64,000 nt of DNA, from positions 1,519,142 to 1,583,141 of the forward strand of contig CM067532.1 in the NCBI GenBank assembly GCA_034509925.1, written 5' to 3'. A program made the position numbers and the translations under genes. Within the stretch, counting starts at the first letter, position 1. Each line of letters starts with the position of its first letter. Source of the DNA: Hirudinaria manillensis. Lineage: Eukaryota; Annelida; Clitellata; Hirudinida; Hirudinidae. Positions 22,504 to 36,200 of the stretch are shown one piece after another. The notes beneath the pieces were generated by a model. The model ran no database searches. It was not told where the DNA came from and saw only the letters and a program-made list of their open reading frames with translations.

Positions 22504-25500
22504 CATCATCATCATCATCATCATCACCAGTCACTCACCCTCCTCCACAAGTCTCTGGAACTTATCAAGCATCGTGGAAATCCTGGCGTAGTTGTAAAAG
22601 ATGAAAACACCACTTCGGTCTTCAAAGCAGTTGCCGTTGACGGAGATTTTTGTCTGCATATGAAAAGGATATGATGATTGTAGTTCACGAGAGGCAGGAA
22701 TATTAGGGTTGTAATTATTATCATCATCAATAAATATTATTTATTATTATTAGTAGTATTATCATTATATATATAAATATAAATGCAAGGAAATACTTAA
22801 TTGCAAAGTGATTTATAAGTTTTTATTTATTTATTTATTTTAAGTCACTTGGAAATTTTCTTAATTTTGTGATTTTCACTCGTCACATTAATTAAAAAGT
22901 AATTTGAATTTTTATTTAATATTTTTTAATTTACTGAAAATAAATAAATAAATAACATGTTTAAGCGTGAATACATGCTGAACATCTAATAACCCTAAAT
23001 TCTAAAATTACACTTTGGAATTAACCTCTTCTGACGAATCAGATGAGCCGATTTGCAATAATCTAATTCTTCCTCATAAATATTAATTAGTTTGACTATT
23101 TATTAAATTAAAATTTATTGAACTCCTCGCCCAATCAAAATGCAAACCTCCAGCGTTGGTTTGATGCTCAGGAATTCAAATCTCAGCGAGGCTTTGGCCA
23201 TCTCTTCCATCATTTCATCGGTGAAGAAGGCTGGAGGGAACGAAGGAGGAATGAATGATGGATTTTAAAAATCTAGCACTCGCTTTTGCATTTCATTTAC
23301 AAGGACCCCAAGATTTTCATATATTATGTTAATTAGTTACCCTGAAGCATCATGCCACAGTTGGTGAATCCCACTAACAATGTTCAACACATGTATGTTA
23401 CTGAGAAGTAATAATATGTCATAAGTAACACAATTAGTAACAATTAACAATTAAAACACAAAAATCAGTAAATAAAGCTCCTTATTTAGCATCAGACGTG
23501 CCTCGTTAATCAGTAATCCTTGGAATTTGAACGCGATTTTCACGTTAAGTGACATTTAACTTTGTTGATGGAAAAGTAATTTTTATCATTTGTTCAAAAC
23601 TTGCCCCCTACACATACTGAACTCTGTCACTCATAGGAGCCAAAAACATGTGCATCTGCTTTAAGTCCACTCACTCACCTGCCTTTTTCCCTCCATATTT
23701 GGATTTGAATGCAGACGCAATCTCGAGCTTTCGGGTCCTGAATTGGAAATTGTTGTTTGTTGATAACTGATTCGATGGTGGACTTTAATGCGATTCCAGA
23801 TGCCGCTGCCTTCATTTTTATTGTCATCATTGTTACTATCATCATCATCATCATCATCAAGTTCATCATCATCATCATCATCATCAACAGCATCCTCATC
23901 ATCATCATCATTATCATCAACAGCATCCTCATCATCATCATTATCAACAGCATCATCATCATCATAATTAACAGCAACAACGCTTCAACCATCATATATA
24001 AAGATCAAATGTTTCAACAACAGAAGGCGTCCAACTTGAGGAGTCGTTCGGGATTCGATTCTCGATTGTTCGAGTCGTCTGCAGAGACTCTCGAATAAAT
24101 TAGGTGGTGCTGAATGAAAGATCAATATTTAATTAAGATTTTGTATTTAATAAATATTTTAAATTTAAAAAAAAAGAATTAACAATGGTGATGATGATGA
24201 TTATTATTATTATTATAGTAGTGGTGATGGTAATAGTAACATCAACTATAACATACCAGCTTTAAATTCTAATTACATAACATCTGGCGAAATCACCTGT
24301 TGCTACCACTAAATAGTTATTATCATAATAAACAACATGATGCATATTAATGAGCCAGAGTCCTCCAATCAGATCCCAGAAGGATGAGACCAACCTGTCC
24401 GACTGATCGATGGACCCGCCCATCCATCATTCTCCACAGAACCTCCATCTTCTGCTGTTGCAAGTAGTTCCTGTTGTGGACAACATGAATGCAAGAGGCA
24501 GGCAGGGTGTCTTTGCATTCTGTGAATATATTGTTCTCTGTGAGTAAATTATCTATGTTTCTTTCGAATACTAATGAGGCACAATTAACAAATAATGACG
24601 TTTGAATCTGAAAATGTGGTTCTAAATTCACTTACTTTTGATGGCATTTTTGAGATCACACAGTTGCCTCATGCTTTTGTCACTGGGTGACACTAAAAAT
24701 AGTCAAAACCATCACCAATCATCATCAAGATTAAGTCATTATCATCAATTTAACCCCAAAAGGTTTTCCAGATTTTCAGACAAAACAAACAAAAACAAAA
24801 CACTCAGCAAACAAATAACATAATCAACCAACTTAGAGCAACTTCAAACAACAACAACAACAACAAATTCACAACAATATTGCAAACCAAAATAACAGAA
24901 CAACAACAGAAAGCAATGCAAAAGAAACAGACACTTGAGGACGTTGACGTTGGCACTGAACTTCCCGACCAAGTTCTCGGACTCGATGAACTTTTTCAAG
25001 TTTATCTTCAATTTTTCCACTTTTTCTCCCGTCTCCAAGTCCACCTCCTCCGATGTTTCACAAGAATCTTCGTCGCTTTGCAGTGCATCTTTTACTTCTC
25101 CGAACAGGTCGGAGAGGAGCGTTCCGCTTTGACGATCGGAACCGTCGGGCATGGGACCACCCTTGCTTGTGATTCTCGGATCACTTTTTAATGTGCCACC
25201 AAACATTTGCTCAATGCAAACTTCCAAGTCGTCAGGGTTCTTCTCTGGCACTAAGGTGACGTTATAGCTGGAATTTGAATGAGAGTTGATAATGATAATA
25301 ATGTCATTTATATAGCGCCGTGCGCATGAGCTACAGGGGCGCTGACAAGTTAATTAATTAGTTAATGCTTGTATTAATAAAACTGTATGCAACAAGTAAT
25401 TTTATTTATTTAATTTTCAAATTTTAAGCAAGATAAAATTGTTTAAAGTAACAACGTTTTGGCAGCTAAAAATCAATAGTGGAAAATTTCACCTGTTTGC

Positions 25501-25974
25501 AAGAAGTAGCTTTATAAGAAGAGAGGCCATGTAAAGGGACCTGAGATCATCAAGAGACCCCTTGTCCATTTCATAAAAGTTGGGAATGTTTACAAGAACC
25601 CTTCTGTCCTCCTCATTGCAGACCTGACCATATTTTGTAGATTCTTCATGAATCCGCGAAATGATTGTTTTGAAAATTAGTGGTCTGTTCAACTTGAGAC
25701 GATACTTGCCCTGGCATTCCTTCAAGAACACCTCAACAAAATTGACTTTCTACAACAAGCAAACATTTTGCGCTTTAATGAGCTTGACAAAAGATCAAAT
25801 GGTCTTCCTCCTATATGGACCTACTTCGGTGAGGTTTCTTATGGCACTGTCTGATATTTCATCAATGTACAAGTGATAATCATCGTTGTTACGGTTCGAA
25901 GTGGTAACTTTTATAAATTTTAACTTCTCAGAGCAGTCAACCAACGATATTTTAATTTCGCGTATTAGATCCAT
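21164..25974 (-). CDS. DALRD3: DALR anticodon-binding-domain protein (DALRD3-like)
   Basis: Start ATG at 25974 (MDLIREIKISLVDCSEKL). Supported exons on the minus strand: 25974-25825; 25749-25493 (VEVFLKECQGKYRLKLNRP); 25267 to about 24935; about 24695-24645 (SPSDKSMRQLCDLKNAIK); 24519-24395 (VVHNRNYLQQQKMEVLWRMM); about 23742-23685 (TRKLEIASAFKSKYGGKK); about 23230-23155 (FFTDEMMEEMAKASLRFEFL); about 22651-22537 (RSGVFIFYNYARISTMLDKF); 22253-22195; about 21976-21845 (EEWRILFNYVLEYPSVIRD); about 21644-21572 (VCQFLSSLSNSFSKYYSKTH); 21283-21164 (ARLHLVRSVRQVYDN, stop). The YNYARI block and the C-terminal LSNSFSKYYSKTHILT..ARLHLVRSVRQV are the DALR anticodon-binding fold of arginyl-tRNA synthetase. 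There is no catalytic synthetase domain, which fits DALRD3, known in vertebrates to help METTL2 make 3-methylcytidine in arginine tRNAs. The joins at 24935/24695 and around 24050 are uncertain. Confidence 0.75.
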
Positions 25975-27809
25975 AGGGTGTGCCCAATATTAAACATGTA
26001 AGACGATAATAAGACTGTTTACCTATTAAAAGTGAATTGTTGTAATGTTCTTGATTCTATGCCTCAATTGTGTTTATTAAGTCTGAATGAAATATACTGA
26101 TTGATTTACTTTAGCTGACAATAATTAAATAAACTATGTTCACATAAACCTACGTCTTTGAGCTATCGTGAACACTGCTTACAATTATTTCCATAACCGA
26201 CGGAGAATCCCTACAACGTGCCATTTCCAGTTATGCTAACTAATCGACCAACTAATGTTACTACCACCAATGGCACCTCTCTCTAGTAATTCTCATTTGA
26301 AAAGCATATAATCAGTCACGACACACCGCACGTCTTAACTTGAGACTCTTCAACTCGATGTGACTTCACAAGATTTACAATTCGGCAAAGCATAAATAAT
26401 TTTTCTTCAATCAGATATAATCTCAAATGATAAATTTGTATCGCACACTGCCTAAGAAAATCAGCTTCTGAAGAATACTTCATGGAGCTGTTTGGGAGCA
26501 TGCACTTCTTAGGCCTGGGAATTTAACTTTAGCAACAGACGCTACTGGCTTTACAAAATATTTTGACAGCTGGTGCGTTGACAATTACAAATGATCTTGA
26601 TTAAGTTATGGACAGAATGAATTGAATTCTTCAGGACAATCGGATGATCGACAAAGATTGGCAACATCGACAAAAAGACTACTCGTACATAAAACAAGAT
26701 CCGTACTTCGTTTCACATTAACATCTACTCAACGTTAATGCAATTTAGGACAATTAACAATTTTAATTCAATTCTACTTCCAAGAATAAGAATACTCCAC
26801 AAATGAAATGAAACCTAGTTCTTCAAGCATTTCCTAACCATTACATCTGCTTGTTGGATGCAAGGAAACGTAAGAGATATAAAAGAATCGATAATTTTGT
26901 GATCAATTCCAGACAACAATACAAACCAACAGGCAAACAAACGTATCTAAGATGACAAATCAGTAAGACGACCAACTAAGGAACAGGCATGAGCACATTT
27001 GAGCTCCAAACTTAGATGCGACTGTGCCTTTGTCGTTTGCAGTCTCCTAGAAAAATAAGCACCTGCGAGCCTCTAATGATGGATGGTCTTAAGAAAGAGA
27101 ATTTAAATGATTCCACACATGTCGATATTGATAATTTCGAATAATATTATCAAAAATTATGATAATGATGTTGTTGTTGTTGCCACAATCGAATAATTAA
27201 ATCGATAACAGGGGTCGCCGTCACTGAATAAATATCGGCCTCGATAGAAAAAGGAATGTGGAGGGAGACCCATAGAAATCGGTCCGAATAAATTATTCAA
27301 ATGACCGTCTCGCATTAATTACTTAACTTCATTCCGTCCTAACGATTCTTGCAAGTGTCCTCGCATCATAGCTCTCCGTGAGATTTGTGTTTTTCTGGAC
27401 AAAGATTTAAAGATTTATCGATGATTTAAAAGTTAATTTAAAGTTTACAAAATATCATGAAATTCAACAGGGGTCTTAATAACGAAACACTTGGTATAAA
27501 TCCAAATATTGCCAATTGCCCGTCATATTGTTTAATACCAATCATCACCCAGCATAAATGATTGTCTCACATTCACATGAGCAGATTGCAAGCTGCTACA
27601 TTGTTGTCATCATCATTGATACTATGATACAAACATTATACATACTAATGTTATATATACAAATAATATATATACTAATATTATAAAACATTTATAAAAA
27701 CATTATAAAAACAAATTTTCTATACATTAAGTCATAATATGACAAATGATGATACAAATATTTTATATACTATTTATATCTGCCATTTATCATTGTAGCA
27801 TCACTATCA
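25975..27809. other. Intergenic region between UGGT 3' end and DALRD3 5' end
   Basis: Mostly AT-rich sequence without a supported gene; it should contain the DALRD3 promoter and the UGGT 3' UTR. A minus-strand open frame at 26501-26316 (MLPNSSMKYSSEADFLRQC) could be a small exon, but it has no recognisable similarity and no partner exon. Confidence 0.45.
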
Positions 27810-28045
27810 TCACTGATCACCTTTGTTGGTGGTAGTATCCTGGGACACCTGGTCGTTGTTGTTGTTGACCCGATCCCAGAGGGACTTGACCTCTGCATCA
27901 TAGTCCTTCCACTCCCCAACGATCCTCATCGCAGCCTCAAGTTTTGGCTCCTTTGTCTTTGGATTGTTGCACTATTGAAACCAACGATTGCATTCAATTT
28001 ATTGTTACTGTAATTAAGATTATTATTAGTATCATTGTTATTATG

Positions 28046-28094
<49 letters not shown>

Positions 28095-30180
28095 GCATCA
28101 TGATGCATTTAAGTGTCACCACTTAAAACATGAAATTAAAAAAAGTTCACCACTCATAACCAAGTAATGAAAGTTAATGGATAGTATCTTGGCTTGCAAT
28201 TGGTTGATGACCAGCCAATCAGCAGCATCCCATCCATCCATCCATCCATCCATCCATCCATCCAACCAACCAAGTCTATGGTCTTGGCCCTCTTCTTCTC
28301 TGCATCGCTACACCACGTTTCACACCAGAGCCACTCCTGGGGCAGTGATTTGATGGCCACTTGATGGATCATGTTGTTCGGCAGATCCTGGGTGGTGAAT
28401 GGATCGAGAGAGTGAGAGATGGAAAGGGGATGAATGAAGTCGAGAAAAGTGAACAATGACAAATTAGAAACAATTTGTTTTTGAGATATATTCTAATTTC
28501 CTTACCAAGCACAACTATATATCATATATATTATTATATGATTATTTAACTCAACAACTTATTAATTATATAATAAAAATATACATTATTATGTAAGATA
28601 TATATATATATCAGTAATGAAACTAGTAAGTTTTGATGACAACAAATATAGCATAGGAACATTAACATCAGATCTAACCACGACGGAAAAACCGAGAGGA
28701 TAATTTTAGAAGATCGGCTAACCTGATCCAAATTAGACAGACTGTTCGGATCCTGGCTGAGACCCTGGTACTGACCCCTGAGTCTGTCCCCGGCTGCAAT
28801 CCTCCTGAACTTCTTGAGGTCGACCACGTAAAGGGCACTTTGGGGTCAACGAGCAAATTGGTTATGTAGAGAATTAGTTAAGGAATCAAATGCTTGATAT
28901 CTTAATAACTAGTTATTTAGTTAAACAGCTGATGAATTTTCATTCACAAAATTCATTTTTGTTGGTTTTTATAATATGAATTTAGTAACTAATAGCCATC
29001 AAATAATATAATAGCCTATTTACAACACAGTACTAGCTCAGCTTTAAATACCCTCAAAGCATACAAACTGATAGCAATCCAAACATTATAAACCCCTTCA
29101 AATTAACATAATCATTGTTTTCCATTTCCACAAAGAGCAACAGCAAACAGCACCAACAACTACTACTACCATGATTACCATCAGACTGACTGACTGACTG
29201 ATGGACAAACAGACCGACCTAATATGGTATTTTCTGTGGCCAAGATGACTCTGCCAATAGCCAGACTTCCAGAATCTGTATCCGTCCATGTCCTCGCGAC
29301 TGTCGCAGAAGGGGGTGTAGCCGTAGGGCGCGCCCTCCAGATCGAGGTCGTGGAGTTCTTTGAGGTCGGCGCGTACGGTTTGGTCGGCATCGACGAAGAT
29401 GATCTTGTTGACGCTCAGCGGGAAAAGGACGTCCAGGAAGAGGATCTTGTACCTATTTGTTAGTGTTTAAATTGAATTAATAATAATAATAATAATAATT
29501 TTTTAAAGATATATTTTAAAATTATTACTAAATTTAAAAATAATCAAAATAAATTGTTGGATTTAAATTAAAACAGCCTTAAATGGAGACCAGGCATGGC
29601 CACAATCTGTAAAAGAGTTACAAACCTCAACAAACACCAGCAAAACAATGAATCAAGATTTTTAACCAAAAACCTAAGACAACATAATTAACATAATTTA
29701 TTAATAATACCGACCCCCAGATCATCCTCTGCTTCTCGGTCTGCTGGTGGAGCCACCTGGGCCACTTGTACTGGACGAGTTCGTATTCGAAGCCGTATTC
29801 GGAAGCCATCCGAGGTATGAAATTCTTGAAGCTAGGCGACAGGTAATTCTTGAGGAACCAAAACTTGACCTTGGACTGGGTGTTCTTGAGGACACTCAGC
29901 ATCATGATCCTCAAGAACCTCTCGTACAGGTGTCCGGAGGCCAGCGAAAAGACGTTTATGGTCGAGTCCTCCTCCAAATCCCGGCTGCGACCACCGAGGG
30001 TGCTCGACAGAGAGTCCCAGATGCCGTAGGAGGACGACGGCTCCCCCTCGGACAGTAGATCTTCTTTTTCCATTCCCTCTTTCTTTGTTACCTGATTATA
30101 TTTATTATAACTTCAGTTAATGTAGTTAATCGTGCTAAGCTACTCCTTTAAATTGCTATCACAATATTAATAATAATAAC

Positions 30181-30250
<70 letters not shown>

Positions 30251-33200
30251 GTGACGACGACAATAACAATAACAACAACAATAGAAGAATTAGGATTGCT
30301 AAGACATTCTTGTTATCATTAATAAATGCATCTGACTAGGACTGACTTTAGGATAGATGGTGATCCCTTTGAAACTGTCCATGAGGACCATTATGCTGTC
30401 CCGGACATCTGAAGCCCCCTGCCCAACGATGTTGTAGATTTCACGTGATTTTCCCTCCCTCAGCCTCAGGTACCAGAGACCGGGCGATGCCTTGAGCTGG
30501 AAGTAGCCTAGGTTCGCCATGACGATGGTGTCGACGAGCGCTGGGGTGGAGTTCGTCCCGAGGATGAACTGGAGCCCCCTGGGGGGATTTCCGGTGAGGA
30601 GGTCGTAGCATCGGCCCTCGAGCAAGAGCTTCTCCAGCTCGAACTCGGCCGAGACACGGGACTCCACCTCCGCCATGAGGATGTTGTCGAGGTCGTATGG
30701 CGAGTGGACGGCCTCCACCAGCCAGCTCTCTGGGGTGTCCATGTTGAGGGTGAGCAGCGAATTCTCCGGCAGGCCATAAAAGAGGGCTCCAGGGGCGACC
30801 AGGGCCTCATCTTTGACCTGGGGCTCCGAGTTCAGAACGAACCTGTAGAAGCTCTTCAGGGGCATCTCAGAGAGCTTTTCCCGGCAGTTCAAGAATATCT
30901 TGATGTCGGCATTGACGACCCTGCTCAGGGCCTCGATGACGGGCACGAACTTCTGCGCGCCCCTCGAGACGGGATCTAGGACGGCCACGATGTCGAAGGT
31001 CGGGCCCGGTTCGGGTGCCTCGATGTGGATGATGCTGTGCTCCATGTCAACGAATTTCAACTGGACCCTGTTCTCCCTGTGACTCTGCGACATGAGGACG
31101 CTCTCCAGTCGCATGACGAGGTCCGAGGACGTCTCTCCCTCCAGTTTATAGGACTTGACGATCCTGTCCACCTTCTCCACGAAGGTCGCCTGCGAAACCC
31201 TCTCCATGAGTTCAAAGTCCTTCTCAACGAAGGTGAAGTTTTCATCCAATGGCCCGATGACCTGAAAAGCAGTTTGAATTCTAACTTGAAATTATAACGT
31301 CCTACTAACGAATTGATAACAAATCAATTCACGAATCACGATCACATTATGTTATTTATTTTTTTAAATAAAATTTCCATACCCTCATTATCATAATAAA
31401 TGCCATGAGTCAGAATACCTTTCCATTGGCCACGACAGCTAGTGAGGATGGAGGCAGTCTGAGTACTTTCTGACAGAAGGTCCTGTGCAAGTTCAGGAGA
31501 TCATTTCTTCTGTTCTCAAGTCCCTGAATGAATGAATCCATGTCCATGTTCTGCAAGGACCGATCATAATAATTTATGCATTTATTAATTTTGGCAAGCT
31601 ACTAACATTCAAATCTACATAGTTTCTCGAATAATATGAGACAAAATAAAACAACAAAACAACTATCTATTATCAACCTGCAAGGGTCAATTATAATAAT
31701 AATATTATAATATCCTAATCAAATATTAATTCATTCGTGCCAGTTATTAATATTAAAATCGTAAGGCAATCACGAGCTCTCCATCATAGGCCAATCTCGA
31801 AGAGCCGTAACATCTCGGCCGCGACTCTCACCCCGACCGAGAATTCCGCCAGGTTATTGTAGTCTTCGGTCACTCGGGGCACGTTTTCCTCCCTGAGAAT
31901 TTTGAAGAGGAAGTTCTTTGCCACGTTGAGGCCCAGAGTTTCGATGGCGAGTTGGACCACGGAGGAGATTCTGCTGCCGCCCTTCAGTCTGGCAGAGGAG
32001 TCGGGCAGGTTGTGTATCAGGCCGAGTCTCATGTTGTTCGTGTGCTTCTGAAATCGTTTACGTTCGAAAGTTCAAAGGTCAAAAAGTTGAACTTAAAAAT
32101 CTGTCTATAAAAAAAAAACCTTAAAAAATCACGTCACTTGTGCCAGCAGATGCAACATGCAAACCTTAACCCGGTGCATGCAGAATAAAGGCATCAATAA
32201 AAAGAATAAAATATGATCGGCTATTTGCTATTTAGGTTATCATCATCATCACCACCACCACCATCATCATCATGCATAGTAACCAACATCAATCGCCAGA
32301 AACCCCCCCTGCAGTCTTAGGTGCTACTTGCAAACAAAGAGCCATTTGTCGTCACCAATCAGAAAAGAATGCCGTGCACTCGCAAACAAACTCACAAGAT
32401 GCTTGAGGGCGGAGAGGAAGAGGCTTCGACCCTCGGGCTTTTCGAGGTCGCAGACCACCCATACCGTCAGAGGTCTGAGCTTTGATTCCTCTGAGAGAAT
32501 AAATTATGAAAATTACTCCATGATTACCTTTGCATAATTTATTTATAGCAAAGATTCTGTGATCATCTACATAAATATAGATTGGCCAAAATCAGATTTT
32601 GTGACATTTTTTTTATAGACCATTGCTTTGTTTTAAATAAATTTTGATTTATTATTCACTTAAATAAAAGATTAAAGGTCAATAAATCGAGCATCCACGT
32701 CACCAACCATTCTTGACGAGGTACTTCATATCTGCCGAAAGTAGGGAGACGAGAGATGCATCGTCCAATGAGCCCGGATTGGAGCCGCTGAATATTGATG
32801 AGGTGGCTGCAAGAAACACGATTGGTTGAATCAGTCTTTGCGCATAATTTAAATATTAATTATAATTTAAATATAATATATTTAATATAAATATTCTGAT
32901 GATCTATTTGTTCAATCAATTCCTCCAGCCATTTCAATGGAGATCCAAAGAATGTTTTAACAGATGACCAAAGATACCTAGGAGAACAAATAAAAAAATA
33001 AAAACGTGCACAAAGACGCAAACTCACGATTCACTCTGGCCAAGTCGAGGTACCGGTCGGTCGGCTGGAGTACCCTCTGGTTCAGTCGGGGCATTATGTT
33101 CTTCTGGGTCATCAGGAAATCGATGACCACGTCATTGTCGGTCAACGCGCCACTGTAAACGAACTTCTGTAAGTCCGAGGTCTGCCTCAGGACCTTCTGG

Positions 33201-36200
33201 TAGATGGAGTCTTCCAGCTCTCCCTCGATCTCTGACTTGGTGAGAGGCACTCCGTTCAGGAGAAGCTGAGGCAGAGAGGAGAGGCCACTCCTTTGGTAGA
33301 AGTCCAAACTCCTCTATTCAAGGGAATGAATGAATGAATGAATGGATGAACGAACAGCTATTTTTTGTTTATTTGAGTATTTATACAATCTCTATTTATC
33401 TGTATTTATATTTATATTTATTTATCTATATTTATAAATAGTTTTTATAGCCATTTGACTGCATTTATAAATACTCTCTAAATATCAGTAAACAATGGCC
33501 TATAACGATGACACGCGTCACGATGACATTACAAGTCGACACCGACCTTCAGGTTGTACTTCTCGTCATCGTCTTCCTCATCATCGCCACCCGACATCAA
33601 CTCGTCGACAGTGGACTTTGAGAACCTGGAATTGAGGAGACTTCTGACAGAGTCCAAGTTAATTCCCTTGACAGAGAGTGCAAAGACATCCTATTGGTCA
33701 TGAAATGATTATTCATGAACTGATTGATATTCAAAGCCAATTAGTCATCCCATGGTGATAGAATAGAACAGTTCCTTAAAAGAGATCTTATATGAGTGGT
33801 TAATTAATAATAATAATATTATAATTATTTAAGCCATAGTTTACATAATTAAAACTGATTTAACAACAACAGCATCAGTAGTGACATCTACATCGATGGA
33901 AAACCATGTGAAATAACAACAACAACAACAACAACAATAATAATAACAGCAACAACAGCATCAAATTCAACGAGCCCCTAAAAACCTGTCGACAGACCCA
34001 CCTGAGCGAGGAAGGAGATGGCATCACCGGGACTGTCCTCGTGGTAGACGTGACTGAAGGCTCTCACCACGGCAGCCGAGGTGTTTCTGTCCTTTGCGTC
34101 TTCAGGGACCACAAACATCAGACCAACCCTGATGATACGAGAATGAAGGATGACTTTATTAACAGGAGACTTAATGAAGGTTTAAGTGATGACTACAACT
34201 TTTAATATCCAATGAGATCCTCAAACACATCAACAACAACAAAAATAATTATTAAAAAAAAATAGTAATAAAAAAGACAGTTGGATTAATGGATTAAATT
34301 TAAATGAATGAGTTAAATTTAATGAAAGATACAAATTGTCATCTCGGTCTATCAAAAATAATTTAATAACTTTAAGCATATCATCATCATAACACCTCAA
34401 ATAAAAATAAAAATAATAATAATAATAATAAATATCCCAGATCATCATTCATCACCACTGCAGACATCATCATTATCATCATCATCACTCGTTGTTATAA
34501 CCTTATCGGAGCATGGTATGAGTAAAAGGCCTCTACAGTTTTGACCAAACCCAGTTGTTTGGGGTCAACAGGGTCAATGGCGAGCACCTGTGAGATGCAT
34601 AAACAACACAACAATTGTCATCCTCAATCAATTAATCTCAAAATTCATTCAATTTCATCTTTAAAATCCATTTTAATTAATTTAGCAGAAAATAAAAAAG
34701 CCTTAAAATGATCAAAATTTCAGCTGGATTGAGAGATCACCTGCAACCATCATCATCATCATTATCACCATTATCATTATCACCATTATCGTTATCATCA
34801 TCACCATCATAACTAAACAAAGTATCGTTATCATCATCGCTCCAAAGATGTCCGCACTGACTGACCAGGTTGAAGAGGTTCTTCCTGATGTGCCTCAGCA
34901 TCCCTGGGAACGTTGGTCTGAGGAGATCCGAAACGCTGCCAGGCCAACCGGCATAGGCTCGGTCACGTTCAAGGTCGTTGATGTACTGGAGGGAGGAAAA
35001 TAAATAATTAAAAAATAAATAAAAAATCTTTTAAATTAAAAAAATATCAGTTTAATTAACAAGGATTAATGACAGATGCTTTTCAATTTTTTGAATAAAC
35101 ATTGTCAATCGATCAATCAGTCAATCAATCAATCAATCAACCAATCCATCAAACCAACCCAAATGGAAGGATCCCTGATATCAAGGCCAAACTGGACGTC
35201 CTCTCCCTTGAGTTCAAGGGTCATCAGGGGTGAAAGCTGTTGGCTCTGAAGTCCGAATCTGGAGGCAGACGTCGAGAAGTTATTTTAAATGACATTTTAA
35301 ATTTTAAACATTCTTAAATATTAAAATAAATAATACAAAATATTTTTTTTATTATTAAATAAAATTAAATAATATAAATTGTTCCAAGTAATGAACATTT
35401 GGCTTGACATGGGCTGGCCTTGTCATCTACATCCACAAACATGCACGCACACAGGCACATGCACAACGACGCTTTCCAGACCAATAGCGTTATAGCAATT
35501 ATAATATTATAACGAGCTGACCTGGATCCGAGGGCAGAGAGTCCCTCGATGAGGTCGCTCTCCGCGTCGATCCTTTCGAGGACGGAGAAGACTTCGAAGG
35601 TGTCTCCGTCCATTCGAATGCCGTTGATGAAGAAGGCCGTGTCACCAGGGGACAACTGGAACTGCTCCAGGTACTGGAATTCATGGTTGTGATAGTAGTT
35701 ATAATAATAATAATAATAATAATAATAGCAGTATGTTATTAACTTCATTATTACCAACATAACAGCATATTTTTATCATTATTTGGAATTTATCATAATT
35801 TCTTATTATTATTATTATTTGTAAGACTGAAGGAGTGGAGAAGACATCCTCAGAAAAATGAAACGAAAAAGCACATTTTAGAAATGAAATCAAACAATAA
35901 TTTTTAATTATTGCTTAATTCAAACGACGTCTCACTCTTTGGTTATCTCTGATTCCTCTCTTCAGTCCATCGCTGACGGCAACCTTCACCAGGCGTCTGC
36001 AACGAAGAACGAATTTCAACTGAACGAACAAACGATCGAACGACTACAAGGTTAAAAATGAAGATTGCATGGTGGATGGAGCATAGAACGAATGAGAAAC
36101 GGCGTTCGTGAAAAGAAAGACGGATGGATGGATGGAGCGACGAAAGAATGAGAAAAGACGCATCGCTGACCTCGCGAGGACGGGGAAGTTCTGACTCAAA

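Noticed and set aside
22375..22530. CRISPR-like or tandem signal
   Set aside because: It is an (ATT)n/(CAT)n microsatellite with no spacer-repeat structure; the genome is eukaryotic.
23675..24098. Met-rich and Ile-rich open frames
   Set aside because: (CAT)n repeat translated; only the short TRKLEIASAFKS exon nearby is a credible DALRD3 exon.
26316..26501. Small open frame MLPNSSMKYSSEADF.. on the minus strand upstream of DALRD3
   Set aside because: Plausible composition, but no similarity and no in-phase join to the DALRD3 start, which has its own ATG at 25974.
30704..31297. Plus-strand open frames across 30508-31297
   Set aside because: Antisense shadows of the large UGGT exon, whose minus-strand frame is clearly conserved.
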